Of a DNA stretch of 64,000 nucleotides, positions 1 to 11,312 are shown piece by piece. Position 1 is the first letter of the stretch. Each line of letters begins with the position of its first letter. The notes under the pieces were generated by a model. It had not been told where the DNA came from and did not search any database. It saw only the letters and a program-made list of their open reading frames with translations. The DNA is from Cristatella mucedo (lineage: Eukaryota > Bryozoa > Phylactolaemata > Cristatellidae), in contig WPIO01000005.1 of assembly GCA_009760855.2 (NCBI GenBank), positions 4,200,001 to 4,264,000 on the forward strand. The letters run 5' to 3'. The translations under genes and the position numbers were made by a program.

Positions 1-2080
1 AGCTGGAACTGGGGTGGGGGATTAAAGCCACCTTCCGGGGCTTCTGTGCCCAATAGAGTGGCAGTAGGGACCAGTTATCCCAAATGGGGCAAAATCGAAA
101 ATCCTGAGGCAAATGAAAATGCTGGGGCTTGAGGGCTAAACAGTACTATTTCAACCGTTGTGAGATCTTCAAGCGCAATTGCTTATTTTATCGTTTTGCA
201 CCTTAATAGCCCAACCACGAGTTCTGACTTTTATCCGATTGATTCCCGTGATAATTAATTGATATGACTTGCCAGTGTTTTGAAGTCTGGGTTAATTTCA
301 TTTAATGCGAATAGATTTGGGTAATACCCAAAGTGTTTCTCGACCACTGGCCTAAGTATAAGACTCTGCTGTGCCAGCTCATGCCGTGTACACCTTAGCC
401 ATCAGCCATGTCGAATTTGTAATTGTATAATGGCAACCTAAAGTAGTTATGGTGAGGCCCGTGACGTTTGATGTGTTTTACATAGACAGGTGAGCTGATG
501 CAGATGGCTACTGTGCCTCAAGAGAGTGGCAGGCCCCCCACCCTGCCGTGGATGCACTTGAAACAGCCCATTCATTCTTCTGATGACTTGAGCCCTTCGA
601 AAGCTTTACTGACTTGATAAAAATCTCATCAGCTGCGAGCGCCATTGCATTTAAAATGTTATGTGACAATCTTGCCCAGCCACTTTCACCCTCACCTGTC
701 ACTTTCACCCGTAAATGGGTTGCTGCCAATGTTAGTAGGTGGAACAAAGTGGGGCAGGTCCCGTGGCTCTCTTGGACCGACCCAAAGCAGCCAGAGCAGC
801 CACCTTCAAAGCCCCTTCGGTATCCTGTGGTTGGTTGCCTCTGGCAAGGTCAGAGTTTGACGCCTCCTTAGCTGAATTCTGGCTACACCGCTGAATTTTC
901 TGCCTTTCGGCTTAGATTTATGTTGCATTCAGTATTTTTCTTAGGAGTGGCGTAACATTAAAAGCAATGTTAATCGACGACCTTTGTCTTGAATGGTAGT
1001 CCAAGGGTGGGGCAAATCTTGATAAGTGTAGATAGGCTGTTGTGGTGCCAGCCTCGGACTGGTGCTCTGGGTCTACTCTTCTGCGTTAAATTAAGGTTAG
1101 CTCCTGAGTGCCTGCCTCGGAGCTGCCGTCCAGCTGCTCTGGGCAAACCCTCAGCCATGATAGTGCTGGCCACCGGAATTGAGCAGCCTTGTAGACACAT
1201 GTTGATTGGCCCTGATTTTACTGTTGTAGCTCTGCAGGAAGCTCTGTTTATCGTATGGCTTCGGGTCCATTTCATTCTCCGGCATCTGACTCTATCCTTC
1301 AATGTGATATTCATTGCAAAAAATGGAATACCTGCACATTTAGTACCATCGTTCGTCAGTCGCCATCATTCGAATATGCTTTGTGATGCATAAGTGCTTC
1401 ACTTTTGCAAATTACTGAACGATGTTCGATCAAAATATTCGTGCCCAGTTAATCCTCGAGTTGCTAATCCTCGCTCCACAGTCTTCGACACTATTCCTTG
1501 TTTGTATTTGTGGCTCTCATTTTCTACCCATGAGTTTTGAAGGCTGGGTATAGGAGGCTAGGTATAGAAAGGATGGAGCTACATGCAGCCAAATACATGC
1601 CATCGACTACGTACTACGAAGTCTGCCAAAGAACGACTTCATGGTGAAGGCATAGTTAGCCGACTGATAGCTTGTCAACTCACTTTATTGGTGGTGAAGA
1701 CTGGATGACATCCTTGTTTTCATAAGAGGCTTAGTAATCATTGTTCTCACTTGAGGATTCGTGTCCTTCTGCAGTGTGCCAAAGCAAATTTGTTGTGGAA
1801 CCCACTGTAAAGGGCATCATGTGCAGTGTGCCCTAATAATCCAGCCAAGTGAATAAATGTCCGAAATGTGCATCTTTTATCCAAAGAGCTTCCTATCCAT
1901 AGCTTATTTCCCAGTGCTGTGCGGTACTTGCAGCTCCATATGAATTATTATAATATTAAGTAAAAAATGTCTGTAGCACACCAGGAGAACTGCATCTCTT
2001 TCGTGGCACTTGCCGTGTGCTGAAAAGGAAGCATGTCAGTTGGTTAGTTATAACATGTACAATTTCAGCACTAACTGGAA
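1..2080. other. No recognisable gene or repeat
   Basis: I read all six frames here. Open frames are short, overlap on both strands and match no family I know. An upstream PH-domain exon of the phafin-like gene at 5.1-5.9 kb could lie here, but I could not find one. Confidence 0.4.
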
Positions 2081-2082
2081 GA

Positions 2083-2572
2083 CAAAGCTTAGCTATTGAT
2101 CACCAAGTCCTTATCGAGCACCTCTCATCTCGCCTGGGCATCACAGGCACTGCATTCCAGTGGTTCAGGTCCAATCTCAGTCAGAGACTCCAGAGTAGTT
2201 CGTATGCTCCCAAAGCCTGGAACTCCCTCCCGACCTGCGTCAGAACATCCCCTGACCTGACCACATTTAAAAGGAACTTAAAAACTCACCTATTTAGGAC
2301 AGCATTTAGTGGGTCCCTGTGATTCGTCCTTGATGTGCTTATGCGTGCTGACACTGTGCATGCTGCCACTAACCACATTTGCATGCTGACCCTGTGCATG
2401 TCGCCCCTAACCATATTATTCATTTTGTTTGTTTTTCAAGCATGATTGTACTTACCATTCAACTGCATTTCACTTTGCAGCAAATGTAAAGCGCCTAGAA
2501 AGAGATTAAGTTCTCTGAGGGCGCTTTATCAAGTGCATTATTATTATTATTATTATTATTAGAGTATTAATG
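2083..2572 (+). mobile_element. LINE-A copy with internal deletion
   Basis: A reverse transcriptase fragment (residues like AIDHQVLIEHLSSRL) runs to about 2193. There it joins directly to the far 3' part of the same LINE (SSYAPKAWNSLP, then FKRNLKTHLF), so roughly 1 kb is missing. The 3' end has the family hallmark GCGCCT...AGAGATTAAGTTCTCT, then an ATT repeat at about 2537-2562. The 3' 350 bp is almost identical to 58892-59242. LINE-A is CR1/L2-like by its RT motifs and RT-to-tail layout. Confidence 0.85.
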
Positions 2573-3700
2573 TACATGGGCACCGATCATCCAAGGAACC
2601 ACTACAATATTGGGTACCTAAGGGCTCTGTGCTCGGTCTACTTCTTTTTACAACTTATACTCTCCCCTCTTGCCGATGTAATCGTCAAGCACAATCTAGG
2701 CCTTCATTTGTATGCAGATGACACACAGCTGTACCTGTGCTTTGATCCTCTGGACTTCAAGAACGTCTCACTCGCTCTTAACTCCCTTGCAGCATGTATT
2801 GCTGGCATTCGCACTAGTATGACAAGAAACTTTCTTGAATTGAATGAAGATAAAACCAGCTCACTAGTTATGGAAAAACCTTGTATTATTACGAATTGGA
2901 AAGTCTAACCCTCATATATGTTCAGCCACCCAATCTCCTTATGCATCTTCAAGCAGTTTAGTGTCAAATCCAGCAGCATAACATTACACAAATTCAGGCC
3001 TACTTAGATAGGAATACCCCATCCAAGCCGGTCCATGCATTTGTGACATTTCATCTCGAATTCTGTAATTTACTACTCGAAGATCTTCCGGCCTGCACAA
3101 TAAGATGCTGAAAGTTGGTGCAAATAAGTGAAGCTAGGCTTATCCATCGTGGAGGTTAAACTTATCTATCGTGGACGTTACAATTGCCATGTTACACATC
3201 TTTTCACTGACCTGAACACTAATCACAGTCAGGCAGCGTATCGACTTAAAGGTTTTTTCAATCGCCTTTTTAGTATTTTTCTTTCTCTTGATTCAGCCTA
3301 CTTATCCGAACTACTTCCCAATCAGGCTAGGCATTGCATTACCCAATCTTCCGACTCAAGTCGCTTAGCTGTACCTCAATCCAATCTCAAATCCTCTGGA
3401 GACCTTGCCTTTAGTGCATAAGCTCCAAACGCCTGGAATTCACTCCCTACGGACGTCACGACATCACCCTGACTTTACGATATTTTAAAAAGAAGTTAGA
3501 GACCTGCCAGTTTGTCACAGCATTTGCTGGGTCCTTGTGAATTGTCCTCAGTGTGCTTATTTATCCTGACATTGCATGTTATCACTTACCAACTGACACT
3601 TCCTTTACAGCATATTTAAAAGGGCTAGAAAAAGATTTAGTTATGCTAGTTTGCTATACATCTGGCTCATTATTATTATTATCATCATTGTTATTATTGT
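2573..3700 (+). mobile_element. LINE-A copy, 5'-truncated
   Basis: It begins near the end of RT block 4 and keeps the catalytic motif LYADDTQLYLCF at about 2710. The following ORF is broken by stops and frameshifts. It ends at a (ATT)n/(ATC) tail at 3671-3700. It lies directly downstream of the previous copy in the same orientation, so the two copies form a tandem pair. Confidence 0.85.
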
Positions 3701-3704
3701 AAGT

Positions 3705-4045
3705 ATTTTCATAGAAGACAGTTTACACAGAAAGAGCTCTGGCTGAGGTGAGGAACCAGTGTGTTTAAATGTCGTCAAATCAGAAGATGAGTGATGACAG
3801 TCGATAGTGAATTCCAGCTTTTGGGAACATACGAACTGAAGGCAAAGCCTTCAAAGGATTTTAAGTTGTTTGAGGCACTGCCAAGTGACATGAGTCAGAA
3901 GGGCTAGTGGTCCAATCGGAGGCCTGGTTAGGAAGTATTTCTGATAGGTTGGGCAGAGCAAGAGAATGAACCGACCTTCAGGTGAGTGACAGAACCTTGA
4001 TGTCGTTACAGTGCTCGATGGAAGCCAATGCAGATTGATGACTCA
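3705..4045 (-). mobile_element. LINE-A 3' fragment
   Basis: The reverse complement matches the C-terminal ORF and 3' region of other LINE-A copies (compare 57140-57450). It is divergent, with no open frame or ATT tail kept. Confidence 0.7.
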
Positions 4046-4107
4046 AGACTCAAGAAGACCGAAGGCTCAAGTAAAATTGCTTTAGCTGATGTAAAAGCTT
4101 CGTTTGT

Positions 4108-4232
4108 ATAGCAGCAGAATAGCTTTATTGGCCATCACCATCGCTTGCAGTTGGCAATAAAGGATCATCCAACTGCAGGATTCGAACTCACGACCTCGGT
4201 CGTAAAGAGCAAGCGTCTTACCACCTGAGCTA
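4108..4232 (-). mobile_element. SINE-2 copy
   Basis: On the minus strand there is a tRNA-like head with a box-B-like element (GGTTCGA-type, near 4170-4180). The family body follows (GCAAGCGGTGGTGAT) and then TATACAAA. It matches copies at 20413, 25378, 37547, 46018 and 62068. Confidence 0.7.
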
Positions 4233-4507
4233 TCAAGTAGAAAGGAAGCAGGTAGGAAGCAAGACTCACCGTGTACACCAGGCTGTATTCAGCCATTGAC
4301 CTAGGGAAGATGGACCCTGGCTCGGACCCTGGCTCCCCCACCTCGTACAAGTACTGAAGTACAAGTACCAAGTACTGAAATGCTGCAGTTGCAAAATTCA
4401 CCACAGGCAAGCCTATCTACCGAGTTGTGTACAACTTTATGCGTGCTTTACTGAGCATGATGCCTTGTTTATCATTAAGTCAACCCTATCGATTCTCATC
4501 CAGTTAG

Positions 4508-4576
4508 TTATAAAGTGCCTGGATGGGGATTGGATTCTCTTAGGGCGGTATACAAAAGGCTTCTCATTGTTATTTT
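4508..4576 (+). mobile_element. SINE-1/LINE-A type tail fragment
   Basis: About 70 bp matches the shared 3' tail (AAGTGCCTGGAT, GGATTCTCTTAGGG, then TATACAAA). There is no tRNA-like head. Confidence 0.5.
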
Positions 4577-4589
4577 GTGCCTCCTTGCA

Positions 4590-5015
4590 CAGGCAGGAAG
4601 ATCTGCAAGTAGCGAGTTATAGAAATTTGTTTGGGATGTCATGGAGCAGCTTTGCAGTGATATCCTTATCTAAGCAAGCCCACAGTTTGAAATCTTTATG
4701 TACATTGAAGTGAACAGACTTGACTGTGTAGCTGGTGTGGTCATCCAATGAAAAAATCATATGAAACAGTGCTCTCAGATTGTAAGCTAAGTTGGCTCCA
4801 ACGTAATTCAATTCGATAAAGTTTGCTGCAATTCACGTGTGAATGTCAACCATACATGCAGCAAGGGAGTAGAGAGAGCTTCAGATGCTATTAGGCAGTG
4901 AAAGAAAGATCAAAGCAAGAGTGCACCTGTATGTCATCTGGTAAAAGTAAAAGCCTGGATTATGCATGGTGAATACATCGGCAAGAGGGAGAGTATGAAA
5001 ATGAACAGAAGTTGA
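4590..5015 (-). mobile_element. LINE-A fragment, internal RT region
   Basis: The reverse complement covers the part of LINE-A from the YADD block to the C-terminal ORF, as in 57600-58020. It is degraded and lacks the 3' tail. Confidence 0.75.
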
Positions 5016-5054
5016 CTTAAATGGGGCACGTTCACAAACACAAGACCTAATGAT

Positions 5055-5902
5055 TTGAACCTATACCCATGGGGGCCCAGTTTGTTGCTCGAAGAAAGGA
5101 GAGTAGTCGTTGCTCATCCTCATTTGTTACTTGCTTCGGCAATGACCTTCACGTGCCTACACTGCTGTGGAGGGGGAATTGCTTCTTTCAAAAAGCGTCG
5201 GGTGTGGTCGTGGACTGGGATAAATGAACGGGGGGGGGGGGGGGTAAGTGCTGTTGTGCAAGCAGGATTTCTGTAGCACTTTCTATCTAGGAAGGAAGAG
5301 GTTAGTAGGTTTTCAACGCACTTGTTTTTGAAAATGTCGTCGATGCAGCATCAGTCGGCTGGAAGGGACCTTTGGCAGCCTTGAAACCGTCGTCGAACAT
5401 TGCAATATCGCGATATAACCCGTACTACCTGTGCGGCAAACTGAAGCATCTGCGTAGGTCGTTGTATAGGCAACTGATCGAGCATTTTATTATTCTCTTC
5501 CAGCATCACTGCAGGAAGTGTGGCAAGGTAGTATGCAACGACTGCTCGCAGAACAAGTGGCTGTTCCCTCAGCAGTCCATCAAGCCACAGCGGGTTTGCA
5601 CATCATGCTACAAGACGCTGGCTTCATCCATGACAGGTCTGTTGATTGCACTGGTATAAATGCATAGTAGTGGGCTCTGTCACGGATTCATGTCTGCTGT
5701 GTCTTCATGGCTTCGTTGCTTGGTTGTGCATGCATGCTTCAAAAGCCTTGTACACTCTTTTGTAAGCAAAATTTAACCTGTGCCTCCTTTTATTATCTGT
5801 ACAACAGGTATGACTCCTGTATCAGCTGCCACAGTACCTCAGAGTGACGATTCATCCGACTCCTCTGACGACGAATCTGACAATCACAAGCCTGATGATG
5901 AG
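5055..5902 (+). CDS. Phafin-like FYVE domain protein (PLEKHF family), partial
   Basis: Three adjoining exons encode a FYVE zinc finger, the domain that binds phosphatidylinositol 3-phosphate on endosomes. Exon a ends at 5201 and carries a CxxC pair and FKKRR; its 5' limit is not resolved. Exon b (5504-5636) encodes HHCRKCGKVVC, then LFPQQS, and RVCTSCYKTLA. Exon c (5808-5902) encodes an acidic serine-rich tail (SDDSSDSSDDESD). The joins are in phase (CGG|CAT; G|GT), with AG acceptors at 5502-5503 and 5806-5807. The LP.QS.KP.R.C..CY..L pattern after HHCR and the acidic C-terminus are typical of phafins. The PH domain and the last exon were not found. The donor at 5202 is weak (GTGTGG), while a strong GTAAGT lies 42 bp downstream. 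Confidence 0.72.
5230..5244. repeat. G15 homopolymer
   Basis: Fifteen G residues lie within the first phafin intron, directly before a strong donor-like GTAAGT. Confidence 0.9.
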
Positions 5903-6104
5903 GTATGCCTATACATGCTTACACTTTTGAGTGGCACTTTTGTATTTGCTTACTGTTCTTTTTGCATTTCATTCTTTTTCTTCTTGCTATAATGTGTGAG
6001 CTAATTGTGACCCCTGAACATAGCATCAGCATCATCTTTTTGTTGGCCCCATTATTCCTGCTAATGTCGACCAGGATGCATCTTCAGGCAAATGCACTAT
6101 GTAT

Positions 6105-6173
6105 GTATGTATGTATGTATGTATGTATGTATGTATGTATGTATGTATGTATGTATGTATGTATGTATGTATG
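6105..6173. repeat. (ATGT)n microsatellite
   Basis: About 17 ATGT units abut the 3' end of a minus-strand LINE-B copy. On the LINE strand the repeat reads (ACAT)n, so it is probably the element's own tail, expanded. Confidence 0.9.
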
Positions 6174-6175
6174 TA

Positions 6176-6540
6176 CCTCCGCCTGTAACTCCACAAAGTC
6201 ATAAAGACCATGTGGGTGTTACGAAGGAGAGTTTTGTATAGCGCACTCACAGCCTAAGCTTTCGGTACGCATTCGGTAGCCAACAGACTTCGTCTCACGC
6301 AACATAGAGAAAGTGGGAAGCATAGAGTCAGGAGAGCAGTTGAGGTAGTGAGTAGCATGGAAGTAGCAGCTCAGGACCACTGAAAAGGATTAGGCATAGT
6401 CGGCAGTAGGAGAATAGTTGTCATTGCGTAAGAATTGTGGAAGCGAATTCCTCAGTCTAGGACCTGCAGAGCTAAAGCTTCTGTCGCCAACGGTCTTTAA
6501 GCGGAGGAATGGAACAGCTCATTTATTGACCACGCAGGAC
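6176..6540 (-). mobile_element. LINE-B 3' fragment
   Basis: The reverse complement carries the LINE-B C-terminal ORF (LWNSLPQF-like, then YATHYLNC-like in the related copy at 43975) and the 3' end (GACTTTGTGGAGTTAC). The (ACAT)n tail follows. It is frameshifted. Confidence 0.75.
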
Positions 6541-7064
6541 CTGAATCTACACGCAGGGACCCCAGTTTTAGTTCACCTCGTGATTGGAGGGTGGAACCAC
6601 ACCGGTTGGAATTATGAACGGTTTCTCAATCAACTGTTCAAATAGCGGCTTCAATGTCTCACACTGAATTTTGGAAGCCACTGAGATAGCTTTAATAATA
6701 ATTACTAGAGATAAGATGTGATCCATGTATTTGTAACCTTTTATGCCATACATAGCTCCTTTTTCTGTAACTCCCTGCAGCTGACCTCTGAGTTATAATA
6801 CAAGTTGTGCTAGAGAGTCTCTCTAACCGAGAGCCCATGATGCCTATTAATTCTGCGAACAGTTGTACAGAGATTTTGTGATATTTTGAGCTTAGTCGTG
6901 CCTGCAAATTCTCTGGCAAATTCTTGGCTGAATTCACGAGAGGCTTCTGACCTTATCCGTGCACGATTGGCACGATATGTGTTGCTCCAAACTTTGACAT
7001 TCTGCATGGCATGCCAGTGCTTGTGCCAGTTGCGTAACACAAGCCTGTTATGTTATGTTATGCA
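6541..7064. other. Single-copy spacer between two LINE-B copies
   Basis: No gene or known repeat is seen. Short ORFs on both strands have no recognisable domains. Confidence 0.4.
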
Positions 7065-7440
7065 TCTCCTTTTATCTCCACAAAGACAATGTGGGTGTTA
7101 CGGAAGGAGAATTTTGTGTAGCACACTCAAAGCTTAAGTGGCTTTCGGTTTGCACTCGGTAGCCAACAGATTTCATCTCACGCAACAAAGATAAAGTGAG
7201 CCGTTTAGCTGAGTCAAGAAAGCAGTTGAGGTAGTGAGTAGCATGGAAGTAGCCACTCGGGACCGCTGGAAAGGAGGTGCCATAGTCGGCTACAGGAGAG
7301 TAGATGTTGCATAAGAATTGTGGAAGTGAGTTCCACAGTCTTGGACCTGCAGAGCCAAAGCTGTACGTTTTGCTGTAAATGTCCCTGCTTACGGAAAATA
7401 AAGCTCCAGGACGTTTGATGACGTTTGCAGCAACATGCAT
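7065..7440 (-). mobile_element. LINE-B 3' fragment
   Basis: It has the same 3' region as 6176-6540, with SAGPRLWNSLPQFL readable on the minus strand (7072-7440). On that strand it ends in GCATAACATAACATAACA, a tail of ACATA units. Confidence 0.8.
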
Positions 7441-7444
7441 TCAA

Positions 7445-8236
7445 CCGAAATCATTAAGTTTTCTAGAATCATGTCAAACAAGCAGAGCTGAACTCACATT
7501 TCAAATTTCACTCTGATACGTGAAGCATTGGCCGAGTTATGGATTTTACAAGGCACGAACATACACTGGAAATGTAGCTGTATAAAAGTCACAAGAATGC
7601 AACTCAACAGGCTTCATGCATGTACCTCGATCTACCAAGGTTTGATAAGTTGAGATACAAGTCGCATATGATTCAGAGATCGGTACATTTGTTATTTGTA
7701 GATATGTTGCTTTTGGTTTACATCCGGGTTTGATGTGATTTGCATAACCATTTTTTATTTTATGCAGAAGTCGTTAGAACTTCCTATCCTCTTCTAACAT
7801 ATTTGTCTTTTGTTCTAACATATTTGTCTTTCGAACGGTATCCAAAAAAGAAATATTCGATTGTCGGACGAATTTTTATAAGTACTGTCTCGACATTCCC
7901 CCTTAAGGGTTTCATGTCTTCGAACTTGGGACCTGATCCCTCCTGAAAAAAGACGTTCCAGCAGAACATTAATGCCGATGCCTAGCAGCTGACCACAGGA
8001 CTTTTTCTCTACATGCATCCCGGCCAAATAAGTAATCACACGATACGCTGGCAAGAACAATTTCTGATTTCGACTGGATACATTTTGTCATCATTTTACA
8101 TCATACCTTTGTTATTGCTTATCGTAGTAGGGTCATTTTACCTCTACAAGTTAATATGCTGTAATAAAATTTTGCGTATATGTAGCATCAGCTTATTTTT
8201 ATCGAGTTGTTCTTTCGAATATTTGAAGGCTATGTT
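7445..8236. other. AT-rich stretch, nothing recognised
   Basis: Only short open frames are present. A + strand donor-like CAAG|GTGAGC occurs at about 8244, but no coding match supports an exon. Confidence 0.35.
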
Positions 8237-8572
8237 CTACCAAGGTGAGCACCAGAACGTGGCATAGTGGATACAACGACCCGGCCCGGCGCTGCCAGAC
8301 AACTTATCACGGTGTCTGGCAGCGCCTTTGAGCCGTGATATAACTTTAGTCACGAAGTCTGCAGATGCGCTCGGCCTGACGACAGCGGCAGCAGCTGGCT
8401 TGTCCTCGGCAGCGACTCCACTGCCCGGCACTGCACTGTGGCTGGCATGAGAGGTGCCTGCTACATGCTTGCTGCCAGCCTCCTTAGCCAACCGTTCAAG
8501 GAGTGTTACTTGGCAATGCACTATCAACACCATAGACAGCTTGTTTAAACATTCTCTCAACTTGTCAGGCAT
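8237..8572 (-). CDS. Possible coding exon, unknown protein
   Basis: A 111-codon open frame lies in a GC-rich block (about 8240-9130) that contrasts with AT-rich flanks. The product starts MPDKLRECLNKLS, has a predicted helical N-terminal third, then an Ala/Ser/Pro-rich middle and a basic stretch (SRLKGAARHRDK). I recognise no domain. A CAG trinucleotide run lies just upstream of the ATG. It may be a first exon or a chance frame. Confidence 0.2.
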   Translation of the reverse strand: MPDKLRECLNKLSMVLIVHCQVTLLERLAKEAGSKHVAGTSHASHSAVPGSGVAAEDKPAAAAVVRPSASADFVTKVISRLKGAARHRDKLSGSAGPGRCIHYATFWCSPW

Positions 8573-8619
8573 GCTGCCGCAGCAGCAGCAGCGGAATCGG
8601 CTGCACAGCCATCAGCTAG

Positions 8620-8762
8620 CTAGCTAGCTAACTGCCGTATGCCGTAACATGCCCCAAGAGAGTTGGAGAGGGGCTGCGGTTATTTTTGTCGCCATCGCTG
8701 ACCAGGCACTTGCTGCACGTCGACTAGTCGGCTGCTGGTGCGACGATCGATCGATCGATCTT
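8620..8762. repeat. Short (GCTA)n and (GATC)n runs
   Basis: GCTA units at about 8620-8632 and GATC units at about 8744-8762 flank GC-rich unique sequence. Confidence 0.7.
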
Positions 8763-9384
8763 TCGAGGAGCCGCGGTCTGCAAGGAGGGGACGGACGGTC
8801 CGAAACGAGCGGACGGACGCCTCCATCCACTCGTGACTAGCAATGCCCGTTACCGTTAGGCATCAAGCGTTACCGTGAGGCATCGAGTATCTCATCTTAC
8901 GTTGATAATTTCTTTGCCCGCCAATAAAGTGACCTCACTCGGATGCTCGCCAGCGTGTCGTCCTGCTGCTTGGCTCAACCTCGCAGAGCAGTTCTCGCCT
9001 TCAAACTCTGCGAAGATCGCAAGTGAAATTCGAGAAAGATCATGCCCAGCAGCTAAGGGTGTGACCAGTGGTGACTAGGCCTCCCTCTCTTCCACCCCCC
9101 CCCCCGTCGATCCACCCCCTTGTGGGCAGCAGGCCCAGAAATGGGAGTTTCCCTGTGAGAGGTCGGTGCCACTTTTGTTGTCAGAGCTGACAATGTGAAG
9201 CCCGTCTTCAAACTTCTGACTATGCTGGAGCCTCGCAGCAGCAAAGGGTGGACGTCGGTGCCACACAGGCGTAACGTTGGCAGCTTGACTATGCAGTCAC
9301 TGTCACGGCTACTGCGACGGCTGGACATGCCTTTCCATCACCGTGTTCTCGGAGTTTGGTGTCGTCTTCGACAGCTGCTAAAAA
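8763..9384. other. GC-rich unique stretch
   Basis: No recognised gene. It holds a C11-type tract near 9096-9106 and short frames on both strands. Confidence 0.35.
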
Positions 9385-10086
9385 TTGAAGCCTTCATTGA
9401 GAAGACTGCTTCCACAGCTAGCCGTTCGATCCCTATCTAAGATTAGGAACTGTCTCCCACAGTGGCTTGCAAAGAATTTGACTAGCTCCTTAGTTCTGTC
9501 TCGGCTGGATTACTGTAATTACCTTCTGGCTGGGCTACCGAAAAAAGCCACTAAGCCACTGCAGCTGACCAAGAATATGACTGCAAAGCTAGTTTACAAA
9601 GCCCAGAGGTTTGACCGTGTGTCTCCTTTGCTGAAAGAGCTTGGGTAGCTGCCAGTTGATCAACAGATACAGAGCGAAGTCCTCACGCTGACCAACAAGG
9701 CCTGCCACGGCTTGGCTCCTTCAAACCTTGCTAGACTGCTGCAGTTTCAGCCTCCTCGTGCCCTCAAGTCCTGTGTGGATAATGCATTTTCCATTATCCC
9801 ACTTAAAGACCGTTGGTGACAGAAGCTTTTGCTCTGCAGGTCATAGATTGTGGAACTCACTTGCACAATTTGTATGCAACGACAACTGATCTCCTGCAGC
9901 CGACTATGGCAAATCCTGTCCAGCCGTCCTGAGCTGCAACTTCTATGCTACTCACTACCTCAACTGCTCTTCTGACTCTGCTATGCTTTCCACTTTCTCT
10001 TTCATGCGTGAGATGAAGTTGTTTGGCTACCGAATGTGTACCGGAAGCCGTGTAGGTTGTGAGTGCATTATACAAAACTCGTCTGT
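9385..10086 (+). mobile_element. LINE-B copy, longest in the window
   Basis: The C-terminal part of the pol ORF is readable: SRLDYCNYLLAGLPKKA, then RFDRVSPLLKELGWLPV, then KACHGLAPSNL. Frameshifted 3' sequence follows that matches 43975-44325. This RT C-terminal region is typical of Jockey/CR1-group LINEs. It is interrupted at 10087 by a minus-strand LINE-A segment. Confidence 0.8.
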
Positions 10087-10600
10087 AACCCCAGCAAGCA
10101 CTAGGTTACAGAAGTTAAGACGGGATATCACAAATTCATGGACCCATTTGGATGTAGTACCCCTGTCACAGCAAGCCCGAGTTTTAGCAATTTTATGTTG
10201 CAAGAATTACATAGCTGTAGTGCTGTTCTAGTCGTCTAGTGGAAGGTTGCTTTAGAACAGGACACCTAGATTTTGTACTGAGGCTACTGGAAGAGTCGAT
10301 TTTGAACTTCGTTAAGGCTTCTGATTTCTGAGTCACCCTTGGTTTGACCCTACTAGGAAATTGGTGTTGTCGTCATTCAATTTAAGAAACTTTGCTGCCA
10401 TCTATGTGTGGACGTTAGCAATACATGTAGCATGGGAGTTGAGAGAATATGACGTGCTTGAAGGTTGGGAGGGGTAAGCATATGTACAGGTACAGCTGCT
10501 TGTCATCTGTATAGAAGTGAAAGCCTAGATTGTACTTGGCGATCCCATCAGCAAGAGGTGAGAGTATACATTTTAAAAAGAACATGAAGGCAACTGTTGT
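10087..10600 (-). mobile_element. LINE-A internal fragment
   Basis: The reverse complement aligns with the LINE-A region from the YADD block to the C-terminal domain (compare 57560-58060). No intact frame remains. Confidence 0.75.
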
Positions 10601-10999
10601 CCAGCTATTAAACTAGAATATCCAAGAAATGGAAGCCTGCTCGAACCTTCAAAGTATGCGGAGGAAGTTAAGTGCTGCTATGGTAAACGTTGTAGTAGGT
10701 ACATTTGAAGTGTGGCCTTTTGGAGTGATACCATTTCCACAACATTAAATAGCTTCAGTCCGGCACATGCAGATACTTTTCCCAGGTATGGTTAATTGGT
10801 GAAGAATATCAATATTGCTGCTAGTGGAGTTGAGTGCTTGTTCCATTGTAGCAGCACATCTCACTTATGCCATTGTCAAGGCATTTCCTGTGCTGCGCTG
10901 CATGAGGTGCATGCTTTTTCAGAGTAGACAATGTACGACCGGCCCTCTATTACATGTCGGTGGTCCAGGTGTTGTCTTGTAAACTGAGAATGACCGTCA
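10601..10999. other. Nothing recognised
   Basis: Unique sequence without a supported gene. Confidence 0.35.
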
Positions 11000-11312
11000 C
11001 AAGTATAATAATAAGGACAATAATACATTTGTACTGTACCCTCAGAGAACTGATCTCTTTCTAGGCACTTCACGTATGCTGTAGTGAAAGTATGACCTTC
11101 CAAGTCCTGAACTTCCTTTAATTTCAACTTCATAATAATAAGAATAAACTTGATAAAGCACACTCAGAGAACTCAATCTCTTTTTAGGTGCTTTACATTT
11201 GATGCAAGGAAGCACGATCGAATGGTTAGTGGTAGCATGCTCAAAGAACAACAAGAATAACATGGTTAGGGGTGACATGCACAGGGTCAGCATGCAAGCG
11301 ACCATCCATGAC
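11000..11312 (-). mobile_element. Two LINE-A 3' ends, same orientation
   Basis: On the minus strand two 3' termini occur in a row: 11125-11312, then 11000-11085. Each has the GTGCCTAGAAAGAGAT...TTCTCTGAGGG signature and AAT/ATT-rich tails. Only the last 100-200 bp of the element is present in each. Confidence 0.75.
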
